Below are positions 25,848 to 32,946 of a DNA stretch of 55,506 nucleotides, piece after piece (the stretch's first letter is position 1; each line of letters starts with the position of its first letter). The notes below the pieces were generated by a model. The model was given only the letters and a program-made list of their open reading frames with translations. It was not told where the DNA came from and searched no databases. Source of the DNA: Collinsella aerofaciens (GTDB lineage: Bacteria; Actinomycetota; Coriobacteriia; Coriobacteriales; Coriobacteriaceae); assembly GCF_015557435.1 (NCBI RefSeq), contig NZ_JADNOH010000051.1, positions 1 through 55,506 of the forward strand, given 5' to 3'. Position numbers and translations under genes: made by a program.

Positions 25848-26428
25848 TAGCGCTCATTCCTTTCGCGAATCTTGCGGGCACGCTCCCCACGTTGTTTAGC
25901 CTTGCGCTTGGCGCGGGCCTCGTCACGGGCGTTAAGCTCGGCGGTCGCATCGACCTCACGGGCCGCGGGGCTCAAGAACATGTAACCGAAGAGGGCGAGC
26001 GCGACGCCCAAGGTAATTCCGATATCGGCCACATTGAAGACGGGGAAGTCGATGAAGGTGGTGGCAATAAAATCGGTCACGAAGCCAAAGGCCAAACGAT
26101 CGATAGCGTTGCCGATAGCACCGCCCGCAACCATCGCCATGCCCACAACCTCAAGATGGGCGAGCTGGGGCGCACGAACGAGGTACACGGCAATAGCGAT
26201 AATGACCGCCAACGCCAGCACGGCAAACGCGATGCCATGCCCCTCGCCCATGCTAAAGGCAGCACCGATATTGCGGACAAACATAAAGTCGATGACACCG
26301 GGGATAACGGTCACATGCAAAGCGTCGCCCACGGCACGAACCGCAAGCTTGGTCAGCTGGTCAACAAGCAGCACAACCAGCGCCACCCCACCAGCAACAC
26401 CCAGCCGCCAACGCAAAGGCGGCGTCAT
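25847..26428 (-). CDS. lspA: Lipoprotein signal peptidase (signal peptidase II)
   Basis: A 193-residue inner-membrane aspartic protease that removes the signal peptide of prolipoproteins after lipidation. It has four membrane helices and both catalytic aspartates: Asp110 in GGAIGNAIDR and Asp135 in FNVADIGI. The C-terminus carries an unusually long, basic Arg/Lys/Glu-rich extension of about 40 residues. The ATG at 26428 has GGGGAT close by; a TTG at 26446 is an alternative. Its stop overlaps the rluA-family start. A TATGAT -10-like box lies at 26502-26497 on the minus strand. Confidence 0.94.
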   Translation of the reverse strand: MTPPLRWRLGVAGGVALVVLLVDQLTKLAVRAVGDALHVTVIPGVIDFMFVRNIGAAFSMGEGHGIAFAVLALAVIIAIAVYLVRAPQLAHLEVVGMAMVAGGAIGNAIDRLAFGFVTDFIATTFIDFPVFNVADIGITLGVALALFGYMFLSPAAREVDATAELNARDEARAKRKAKQRGERARKIRERNER

Positions 26429-26603
26429 ATCCCCAGTACGACCCAAAGAAATCCCCTACCCTCAAAACAATCGAATTCCGTTTAACGCACTAAATAATCA
26501 TACATTGACGCAAGCAAGAAGCGACAAATCTCCCAAGAACGGAAACACCGCAGGTAGAGCATAAATGAGCGAGCGGGTCGCATTTGAGACAAGGTGACGT
26601 GAA

Positions 26604-26636
26604 ATGAAAGGGCGCTGACCTTTCGGTCGCGCCCTT
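26604..26636 (-). terminator. Terminator downstream of ileS
   Basis: Stem AAGGGCGC (26608-26615) / GCGCCCTT (26629-26636), extended by GACC/GGTC inside, is followed on the minus strand by TTTCATTTC. It lies about 75 bases past the ileS stop. A second GC-rich hairpin without a T tract (26684-26694 with 26701-26712) begins right at the stop codon. Confidence 0.7.
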
Positions 26637-26711
26637 GAAATTGAACGTCAGATTGTCCAAATGCGGCCCGCGCAGCGTCGGCAGGTCCGCCGTTCGGTAG
26701 AACGGCGGAAC

Positions 26712-29513
26712 CTAAAGGGCTTCAGCGCAGCGCTTGCAAATGTGCGCGTGGCCGTTGTACTCGCCGACGGTGGTGCGGTAGTTCCAGCAACGGTCGCAGC
26801 ACTCGCCCTCGGCAGCCTCGATAGCAACGGAAAGCTCCTCGCCCTGGGTCAGCTCAACATCGGAGACGATGTAGAACTCGGCCAGGTCGACAGCCTTGTC
26901 ACCGGTCAGCAGCGCGTACATCTCGGCGGGAACGACCGCCTTGACGCGAACCTGCTGGCTCTTAGTGAAGGTGCCGGCGGAGCGAGCATCCTCAAGGGCC
27001 TTGGTCACGGCGCTACGGAGCTCGAGCGAAGCCTCGAGCACGCCCTCAAACTCATTGGCCTCGTCGACCGTGATGGGCGACTTGTACCAATCGAGCAGCG
27101 CGGCGTACTTCTGGTGATCGACGCAGCCGGCGGGCGCATAGGCCATGGCCTCGTCGACCGTGTAGGACAGGATCGGCTGAAGGTCGCGCATGAGCATCGA
27201 GAAGAGCTCGGCGAGCACGGTCTGGGCGCTGCGGCGCTCGAGCGAGCCGTGCTTCTCGCAGTACAGACGGTCCTTCAGGGCGTCGAGGTACACGTTGGAG
27301 AGCTCGGTAACCACGAAGTCGTAGAGCGCGCGGTAGGCACGCGGGAACTCGTAGCTGGCGTAGGCATCGTCGACCTCGGCCTGAACCTGGGTCAGGCGGG
27401 CAACCATGAGCTTGTCGAGCGGCAGCAGGTCGGCAAAGGCGACGCCGTCGGTCTCGGGCTCAAACTGACCCTCGAGCTCGGAGAGCAGGAAGCGCAGCGT
27501 GTTGCGGAAACGACGGTAGGCATCGGACGTACGAGCAAGGATCTCGTGGTCGATGGACACGTCGGAGCTGGTATCGACGGATGCAACCCACAGACGGATG
27601 ATGTCGGCGCCCATCTCGTCGCAGACCTTGTTGGGGTCGATGACGTTGCCGAGCGACTTGGACATCTTGCGGCCTTGGCCGTCGAGGGTGAAGCCCTGCG
27701 AGACGACCGCCTTGTACGGAGCGTGGCCGTTTGCACCCACCGAGGTGAGCAGCGAGCTCTGGAACCAACCGCGGTGCTGGTCGGAGCCCTCGAGGTACAC
27801 ATCCGCCGGGTACTCAAGCTCGGGGCGATACTCACAGACGGCCTTCCAAGAGACGCCGGAGTCCCACCACACGTCGAGGATGTCCTTATCGGCCTTGAGG
27901 TGATGGCCGCCGCACTTGGGGCAGACGCAGGCCTCGCCCAGGTAGCTCTCGGGAGCGTCGGTGAACCAGGCGTCGGAGCCCTTCTCGTGGAAGAGCTTGA
28001 TGACGGCGTCGAGCGTAGCGTCGTTCATGACCTTCTCGCCGCAGTCGGCGCAGGTGTAGCTCGGGATGGGCACACCCCAGTTGCGCTGACGGCTAATGCA
28101 CCAGTCGGGACGCTGCTCGACCATGGCGCCGATGCGGTTGGCGGCGTGAGCCGGATACCACTTGACGTTCTCGCGGACCTCTTTGCCAGCCTGCTCGCGC
28201 AAACCGGTCTTGTCCATCGAGACAAACCACTGGTCGGTAGCACGGAAGAGCACCGGGTGCTTGCAGCGCCAGCAGTGCGGATAGCTGTGCGTGATCTTCT
28301 TCTCGAGGACCAGGGTGCCGCGCTCGCGCAGGAACTCGATGATGTGCGGGTTGGCCTCGTCGGTATCCATACCGCTGAAGGGGCCACCGGTGCCAAACTC
28401 CTCGCCGGTATAGAACTTGCCGTCGTCATCGACCGGCATGCAGATGTCGGTGATGCCCTCCTTAAGGCAGGCAAAGTAGTCGTCGACGCCGTGGCCGGGC
28501 GAGTTGTGGACGATACCGGTACCGTCATCGACACCGACGTAATCGGCCAGCAGTGCCACGCCCTCGACACCGTCAAAGATCGGCTGCTTGTAGTGAATGT
28601 GGTGGAAGGTCTCGGCGGGAACCACATAGGGCTTGCCGTCGACCATAACCGGGGTGTACTCCCAGCCAAACTCCTCGCAGCACTTGGGAGCCAGGTCCTC
28701 GAGCATGACCTCGGCGCGGCCGTCGTGCTCAACGGCGACGTAGGCGGCACCGGGCTTGAGGGAAACGGCCTGGTCGGAGGGGATGGTCCACGGCGTGGTC
28801 GTCCAGATGATAAAGTCGACCGGGCCGTCGAAGTTCTCGAGGCCGGCGGGCTTGGAGGTCATCTCGAAGCGCACGAAGATGGAGGGGCTCGTCTCGTCGG
28901 AGTACTCAATCTCGGCCTCGGCGAGCGCGGTGTGGCAGTGCTTGCACCAGTGAACGGGCTTGTGACCACGATAGATCATGCCCTTGTCGAACATGGCCTT
29001 GAAGACCTCGATGTCGGCGGCGTCATGCTGGTGATAGAGCGTCAGATACGGGTTGTCCCAGTCGCCAAGCACGCCAAGGCGACGGAAGCCGGCCTTCTGC
29101 AACTCGATGTTCTCGACAGCGAACTCGTTGCAGAGCTCACGAATCTTGGCCGTGGGGGTCTGGTTGAACTTCTCGGTGCCGAGCTTCTCCTCGACCTTGT
29201 GCTCAATCGGCTGACCGTGGCAGTCCCAACCGGGGACATAAGGAACCTCATAGCCCTGCATCATCCAGTAGCGGTTGATCATGTCCTTGGAGATCTTGTT
29301 CATGGCATGGCCGATGTGGATCGGGCCGTTGGCGTACGGAGGGCCGTCGTGCAGCACGAACTTCTTATGCCCCTCGTTCTTCTTTAGAACTTGCTCGTAG
29401 ACCTTGTTGTCCTGCCAGTCCTTGAGTCGCTTGGGCTCGGACTTGGAAAGACCGGCACGCATGGGAAATCCGGTTTTGGGCAGATTCATCGTCTGCTTGT
29501 ACTCGTTTGCCAC
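26712..29513 (-). CDS. ileS: Isoleucyl-tRNA synthetase
   Basis: A class I synthetase of 933 residues with the HIGH motif at 66-69 (PIHIGHAMN), the KMSKSLGN loop, the editing domain, and a C-terminal zinc finger of four cysteines (CCDRCWNYR then CKRCAEAL). The start is GTG at 29513, preceded by GAAAGGGG; an upstream in-frame ATG would lie inside the leader. The C-terminal zinc finger places it with the bacterial form that is sensitive to mupirocin by family knowledge only. Expression is controlled by the T-box leader at 29555-29860. Confidence 0.97.
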   Translation of the reverse strand: MANEYKQTMNLPKTGFPMRAGLSKSEPKRLKDWQDNKVYEQVLKKNEGHKKFVLHDGPPYANGPIHIGHAMNKISKDMINRYWMMQGYEVPYVPGWDCHGQPIEHKVEEKLGTEKFNQTPTAKIRELCNEFAVENIELQKAGFRRLGVLGDWDNPYLTLYHQHDAADIEVFKAMFDKGMIYRGHKPVHWCKHCHTALAEAEIEYSDETSPSIFVRFEMTSKPAGLENFDGPVDFIIWTTTPWTIPSDQAVSLKPGAAYVAVEHDGRAEVMLEDLAPKCCEEFGWEYTPVMVDGKPYVVPAETFHHIHYKQPIFDGVEGVALLADYVGVDDGTGIVHNSPGHGVDDYFACLKEGITDICMPVDDDGKFYTGEEFGTGGPFSGMDTDEANPHIIEFLRERGTLVLEKKITHSYPHCWRCKHPVLFRATDQWFVSMDKTGLREQAGKEVRENVKWYPAHAANRIGAMVEQRPDWCISRQRNWGVPIPSYTCADCGEKVMNDATLDAVIKLFHEKGSDAWFTDAPESYLGEACVCPKCGGHHLKADKDILDVWWDSGVSWKAVCEYRPELEYPADVYLEGSDQHRGWFQSSLLTSVGANGHAPYKAVVSQGFTLDGQGRKMSKSLGNVIDPNKVCDEMGADIIRLWVASVDTSSDVSIDHEILARTSDAYRRFRNTLRFLLSELEGQFEPETDGVAFADLLPLDKLMVARLTQVQAEVDDAYASYEFPRAYRALYDFVVTELSNVYLDALKDRLYCEKHGSLERRSAQTVLAELFSMLMRDLQPILSYTVDEAMAYAPAGCVDHQKYAALLDWYKSPITVDEANEFEGVLEASLELRSAVTKALEDARSAGTFTKSQQVRVKAVVPAEMYALLTGDKAVDLAEFYIVSDVELTQGEELSVAIEAAEGECCDRCWNYRTTVGEYNGHAHICKRCAEAL

Positions 29514-29554
29514 GGTACCCCTTTCATGTCGTGGGCGCGCACGCCCTCTGGGCA

Positions 29555-29860
29555 CCAAAAAAGCGCCCGTCCCTACAAGCTGGGACGAAGCGCCACAAAA
29601 CAGGCAGTCTGCCCGTAAAAGCTCTTCGCTTAACCACCCAGCTTAGATGCCCTCGCCCGCGTATTCGCGCGCTCGCATCCGTTACTCGGCTGGCCTGTAT
29701 CGACGGCCATCTCGGCGATGTCTACTAAGACGAACCTGCGCGGCACGTCCGTTGGGATCGCAGCTCCGGGGTGATTTTCATCGGTCGCATGCACGGGTTC
29801 TCAGCGCTCCCCGCTCTCTGTGGCATGCGGACGGCCGACTACTCGTCCCCATCAACGCTT
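29555..29860 (-). promoter_or_regulatory. T-box riboswitch for tRNA-Ile with terminator
   Basis: The minus-strand leader of ileS shows T-box landmarks in order: the stem I 5' side GATGGGGACGAGTAG (29853-29839), AGAGAGCGGGGAGC (29819-29806) and GCTGAGAACCC (29805-29795) of the distal stem, the specifier loop GATGAAAATCACC with specifier ATC (isoleucine) at 29775-29773, and the T-box GGGTGGTTAAGC whose TGGT (29636-29633) can pair with the ACCA end of tRNA-Ile. It ends in a terminator stem (29563-29573 with 29582-29593) and a T6 tract. Uncharged tRNA-Ile would favour the antiterminator. The class is read from motifs, not computed folding. Confidence 0.85.
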
Positions 29861-29865
29861 ATGCG

Positions 29866-29880
29866 GAGTATGCTAGCACG
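29866..29880 (-). promoter_or_regulatory. Likely promoter of the ileS T-box transcript
   Basis: On the minus strand an extended -10-like TGCTAGCAT overlaps CATACT, ending about 15 bases before the T-box stem I. A -35 is not clear. Confidence 0.35.
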
Positions 29881-29999
29881 TTCCGCGCCGACGAAAAACC
29901 CTCAACACTGGTTTTATACGTTCGAAATTTCTCGCGGCTGTGGACCTTCTCTTGGAGCAAAATACCTGAAAGCACTTTATCGAACGAAAGAAGGTTGCT

Positions 30000-31082
30000 A
30001 TGCGCACGATTGGAATGAGCGACTACACCGTTGGCGAGGATTGCTTTGACGAGCTGCCCACCGCACTGGCGGAGTACGGAGCGACCAAGGTCGCGATCAT
30101 CGGTGGCAAGCGAGCACTGGCCGCAGCACTTCCCGGTATCGAAGCTGCGCTGGCGGGTACCGACGTCGAAATTCTGGAGACGCGCGTCTACGGCACCAAC
30201 AGTACGCGCGCAAATATCGCCAAGGTCGTAAACTCCCCCGCCTGCCAGGAAGCTGACGTGCTTATCGCATGCGGCGGCGGCAAGGCGCTCGACACCGTGA
30301 AGACCGCAGCTATCGAGCTCAAGAAGATCGTCTTTACGGTCCCGACGATCTGTTCCAACTGCTCCGCCGCAACCGCCATTGCCGTCGTGTACAACGACGA
30401 CGGCTCGCTCGAGGGCTATTCGTACCCCAACCGACCGGCGCACATCTTCATCAACCCCAAGATCATCGCCGAGGCACCGGCAGAGTATTTCTGGGCCGGC
30501 GTAGGCGATGCCCTGTCTAAGCAGCCCGAGGTCGAGTACGCCACGAGCGCCGGCAATTTGGAGCACACGGCAGGCCTTGGCTTGGCACTCGCCCACACCT
30601 GTTCCGAGCCGCTGTTTACCTATGGCGTCCAGGGTCTTGAGGACGTGCGCCAGGACCTGTCGAGCGAGGCTGTCAAGCAGATCGCGCTCGACATCGTGGT
30701 CAACACGGGCTATGTCTCGAACCTGACCAACCAGAACGATTACTACTACAACTCGAGCGTGGCGCACGCGTTCTACAACGCCACTTGCAGCATTCCGCGT
30801 GAGGGCACCTACCTGCACGGCGAGGTCGTGAGCCTGGGCGTGCTCGTGTTGTTCGCCTACACGGGCGACACCGAGAACCTTAAGCGCTACGCTGCCTTTA
30901 ACAAGCAGATGGGGCTGCCCGTGACGCTTGAGCAGGTCGGGCTTTCCGAGTCCGATATCCCGGCCCTGTGCGAGTACGCGCACGCCACCAACGAGTGGAA
31001 GCAAGGCAACCCGGAGCCCTTCACCGACGAGAAGTTCGCCGCCGCCATCAAGGCCGCCAACGCCTACGGACACGCGCTCTAG
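30000..31082 (+). CDS. Iron-containing alcohol dehydrogenase, GldA-like
   Basis: A 360-residue dehydrogenase of the glycerol dehydrogenase/Fe-ADH family. The N-terminal Rossmann-like domain has the CGGGKALDTVK NAD-binding motif; the C-terminal helical domain holds three expected metal ligands: Asp170 (VGDALSK), His256 (SVAHAFYN) and His273 (YLHGEVVSLG). It probably oxidises glycerol or another small polyol or hydroxyaldehyde. AAGAAGG lies upstream of the ATG. It stands alone, divergent from ileS, and ends in the hairpin repeat at 31092. The substrate is not fixed by sequence. Confidence 0.87.
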   Translation: MRTIGMSDYTVGEDCFDELPTALAEYGATKVAIIGGKRALAAALPGIEAALAGTDVEILETRVYGTNSTRANIAKVVNSPACQEADVLIACGGGKALDTVKTAAIELKKIVFTVPTICSNCSAATAIAVVYNDDGSLEGYSYPNRPAHIFINPKIIAEAPAEYFWAGVGDALSKQPEVEYATSAGNLEHTAGLGLALAHTCSEPLFTYGVQGLEDVRQDLSSEAVKQIALDIVVNTGYVSNLTNQNDYYYNSSVAHAFYNATCSIPREGTYLHGEVVSLGVLVLFAYTGDTENLKRYAAFNKQMGLPVTLEQVGLSESDIPALCEYAHATNEWKQGNPEPFTDEKFAAAIKAANAYGHAL

Positions 31083-31091
31083 CTCTAACCC

Positions 31092-31133
31092 AAAACCACC
31101 ACAAAGGGGACAGGCACCTTTGTGGTGGTTTTT
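31092..31133. terminator. Dispersed hairpin repeat acting as terminator (copy 2)
   Basis: A perfect 16-bp stem AAAACCACCACAAAGG (31092-31107) / CCTTTGTGGTGGTTTT (31117-31132) with a 9-base loop and a T5 tract ends the GldA-like gene. It is the inverted counterpart of the element at 23407-23447. Confidence 0.9.
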
Positions 31134-31152
31134 ATTGCTCCACCATTCAGTT

Positions 31153-31200
31153 CGTACTCGAACCCGGTTCTTTACGAGAAAGGGTTCGCGTACGTTTTTT
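31153..31200 (+). terminator. Second strong terminator in tandem
   Basis: Arms CGTACTCGAACCC (31153-31165) and GGGTTCGCGTACG (31182-31194) pair with one mismatch and are followed by TTTTTT at 31195-31200. It has no gene of its own between it and the preceding terminator, so it is a backup terminator or the end of a small unannotated transcript. Confidence 0.8.
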
Positions 31201-31250
31201 GTTTATCGGAAATTCTGCGGAAGCACTACTCGGAACGGTAAACAGGAACG

Positions 31251-31297
31251 AACAAAAGGCAGGATATCATCGTGGTGATGGTATCCTGCCTTTTGTT
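31251..31297. terminator. Third hairpin, bidirectional terminator-like
   Basis: A perfect 16-bp stem, AACAAAAGGCAGGATA (31251-31266) / TATCCTGCCTTTTGTT (31282-31297), encloses a 15-base loop that can fold further. A and T tracts on both sides give terminator shape in both directions. Confidence 0.75.
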
Positions 31298-31303
31298 TTG
31301 CGG

Positions 31304-31332
31304 GATCAAGGTCGCTTTGTGCGAACTTGATC
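31304..31332. repeat. Small inverted repeat
   Basis: GATCAAG (31304-31310) and CTTGATC (31326-31332) form a 7-bp stem around a 15-base loop. No T tract. It is the fourth hairpin in a row after the Fe-ADH gene. Confidence 0.5.
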
Positions 31333-31362
31333 GCCACTAATATGGCGCATTGATGGCAATTG

Positions 31363-31492
31363 CTGCGTACGTGCGCACCGGGAGCCTGTACACCTCTGGC
31401 AAGGCGTAACACACTAGACTTTGTTCCAGAGTCCGTGTGCTAAGGGGGCAGGGCCCTTAGAATTCCTGTGGAGTGTGTACGCACGTACGCAG
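31363..31492. repeat. Long-range inverted repeat of unknown origin
   Basis: CTGCGTACGTGCG (31363-31375) is the exact reverse complement of 31480-31492, 104 bases away. The interior holds smaller stems such as CTCTGG...CCAGAG and CTAAGGG...CCCTTAG. No coding gene is evident. The element directly precedes the AT-rich peptidase E island and may be an RNA structure or the trace of a mobile-element end. Confidence 0.5.
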
Positions 31493-31595
31493 GAAAACAG
31501 CAAATTACGCTATATCAGGGCGTTCTTTCATTGGAGAGTATGGTATACACGGCTTAGTTCAACAAATAAGAATTTATATATAAAGGAGAATATTG

Positions 31596-32198
31596 ATGAA
31601 ACTGTTTTTATGTTCGCACTTTTCAAGTGTAGGAAGTCTGATAAAGGAAGAAATTGAAAATAAAAAAGTCGCATTTATTCCAACAGCTTCGCTGCGTGAA
31701 GGCTACACCGGTTATGTCGGCTCGGCTCGAAAATTATTCAAAAAGTTGGGAGCAATCGTAACTGAAATTGATATTTCAACGGAGGCTTATTCAACGATAC
31801 AGTCTCTTTTTGAAGATGCGGATGTGATCTATTTTACCGGCGGAAATTCTTTTTTCCTTATAGACCAGCTCCGTAAAACGGGAACGGATGAGCTGTTGAA
31901 GAAAGAATTGGCAAAGGGAAAACTGATGATTGGTGAATCGGCAGGTGCGATTGTATGCGCTCCAAGCATCCAGTATATCGAGCAAATGGATGAAAAGCCG
32001 GAGGACTACTCACAAGAAGATGATGCAGGGCTTAATTTGATTGATTTCTATGTTCTTCCGCATTTTCTTACAGCGCCATTTAAGAAAGTTACCGAGAAAA
32101 TAATGACTGAGTTTTCAGATTTGAATCTATGCCCAATTAACAATCGTCAGGGAATTGTAATTGATGGTGAAGGTTCAAAGGTTATTTGCAAAGACTAA
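31596..32198 (+). CDS. Peptidase S51 family protein (peptidase E-like)
   Basis: A 200-residue serine peptidase-like protein of family S51. The nucleophile Ser115 is in GESAGAIV, the preceding FTGGNSF motif and His156 (VLPHF) match the family, which cleaves N-terminal Asp dipeptides (PepE) or processes cyanophycin-type dipeptides. The start at 31596 has AGGAG seven bases upstream; a TTG lies one codon earlier. The gene is strikingly rich in A+T and uses Lys, Ile and AT-ending codons unlike its neighbours, which points to transfer from a low-GC Gram-positive. A TATACA box at about 31543 could be its promoter. The exact activity is inferred. Confidence 0.85.
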   Translation: MKLFLCSHFSSVGSLIKEEIENKKVAFIPTASLREGYTGYVGSARKLFKKLGAIVTEIDISTEAYSTIQSLFEDADVIYFTGGNSFFLIDQLRKTGTDELLKKELAKGKLMIGESAGAIVCAPSIQYIEQMDEKPEDYSQEDDAGLNLIDFYVLPHFLTAPFKKVTEKIMTEFSDLNLCPINNRQGIVIDGEGSKVICKD

Positions 32199-32305
32199 TT
32201 TAAAAGTCCAGTTTGCTGCACTCGTTCCTAGCAGGGTTTGGGGCAGGAGGGCCTTGTACGCGTTCCTGCGCGAGGGCCGCGGGGAGGGACTGCCTGGGTA
32301 CGGCG
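32199..32305. other. Junction of AT-rich island with GC-rich sequence
   Basis: Base composition shifts sharply from AT-rich to GC-rich a few bases after the peptidase E stop. No start with a ribosome site and no RNA gene is seen here. Confidence 0.4.
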
Positions 32306-32422
32306 CCTGTCAACTCGGTCTACGTCTTTGATGACCGGGTCGTACTCAATATCAACTTCACGGATGATGCCAAAACGGTCACCCGTGAGGAAGTGTTGGG
32401 TTCGAGTGCTGTGGATAATGTT
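32306..32422 (+). pseudogene. Remnant of a large serine recombinase C-terminus
   Basis: The plus frame reads PVNSVYVFDDRVVLNINF followed by TDDAKTVTREEVLG, closely resembling the extreme C-terminus (YDDRLVLTFNYKDGTKTIS-type strand pair) of large serine recombinases from integrative elements. Nothing upstream in this frame resembles the catalytic or zinc-ribbon domains, so only the last ~40 codons survive. The fragment overlaps the 3' end of the DUF523 gene on the other strand. Identification rests on motif recall. Confidence 0.55.
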
Positions 32423-32870
32423 CCAACATGCTGGGATCGAACTCGCTAGCCGGAATCACGCGGTACCCGTGACGCAGCAGCAGGTCGACGAAAACACCGT
32501 TGCCCGGAGTGAGCGTGCCGCTGAAGGTTCCGTCGTAGATACGGCCGACGCCGCACGAGGGGCTACGGTCCTGCAAGACGCACGCAGCGATCTCGGACGG
32601 GCCGCCCGCCTGCTCGCACATGTCGAGCGCGCGCTCGGCACCCAGGCGAAACTCGCGATCGACTGAGGTACCCTCGCAGGTACGGACCTCGCCGTCCACA
32701 ATCTCGGAAGGATCGCGCGGTGTGGGCAGGCCGCCAAAAACCTCAGGGCATACCAACAGGACCTCGGTCCCCGTGCGCTCGCAAGCCTCGACCAGCTCGC
32801 GATGATAGTTGTCGAGTCCGTTATACTTGCAGCTCTCGCCCATCAAACAGGCGCTCACCACGATCTTCAT
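32379..32870 (-). CDS. DUF523 family protein
   Basis: A 163-residue protein of the DUF523/YbbK family: the N-terminal VVSACLMGESCKYNG motif, PEVFGGLPTPR, and the DRSPSCGVGRIYDG block with conserved cysteines. Function is unknown; the conserved Cys pattern suggests metal or Fe-S binding. GGGGAG lies before the ATG at 32870. The last ~15 codons run antisense to the recombinase remnant and look non-native, so the original 3' end was probably replaced when the element inserted. Confidence 0.85.
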   Translation of the reverse strand: MKIVVSACLMGESCKYNGLDNYHRELVEACERTGTEVLLVCPEVFGGLPTPRDPSEIVDGEVRTCEGTSVDREFRLGAERALDMCEQAGGPSEIAACVLQDRSPSCGVGRIYDGTFSGTLTPGNGVFVDLLLRHGYRVIPASEFDPSMLEHYPQHSNPTLPHG

Positions 32871-32886
32871 ATTTAACTCTCCCCAC

Positions 32887-32927
32887 GCAAAACGCCCCAT
32901 TTGAGATAGAAGCTCAAATGGGGCGTT
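32887..32927 (-). terminator. Terminator of ftsH
   Basis: A perfect 15-bp stem AACGCCCCATTTGAG (32891-32905) / CTCAAATGGGGCGTT (32913-32927) with a 7-base loop lies 19 bases after the ftsH stop. The minus-strand tail is short (TTTTGC). It also forms the start of the DUF523 leader. Confidence 0.8.
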
Positions 32928-32946
32928 CGATGCTGTGTAACCAGCC

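Noticed and set aside
26661-29387. 908-codon plus-strand frame opposite ileS
   Set aside because: Same antisense artefact; ileS on the minus strand has all class I synthetase motifs.
29647-30018. Plus-strand coding gene in the ileS leader region
   Set aside because: The frame covers the T-box structure on the other strand, lacks a ribosome site and has no protein similarity.
32213-32449. Independent 78-codon gene at the recombinase remnant
   Set aside because: Its first ~30 codons are not protein-like and no ribosome site is present; only the C-terminal part resembles a known family, so it is treated as a remnant.
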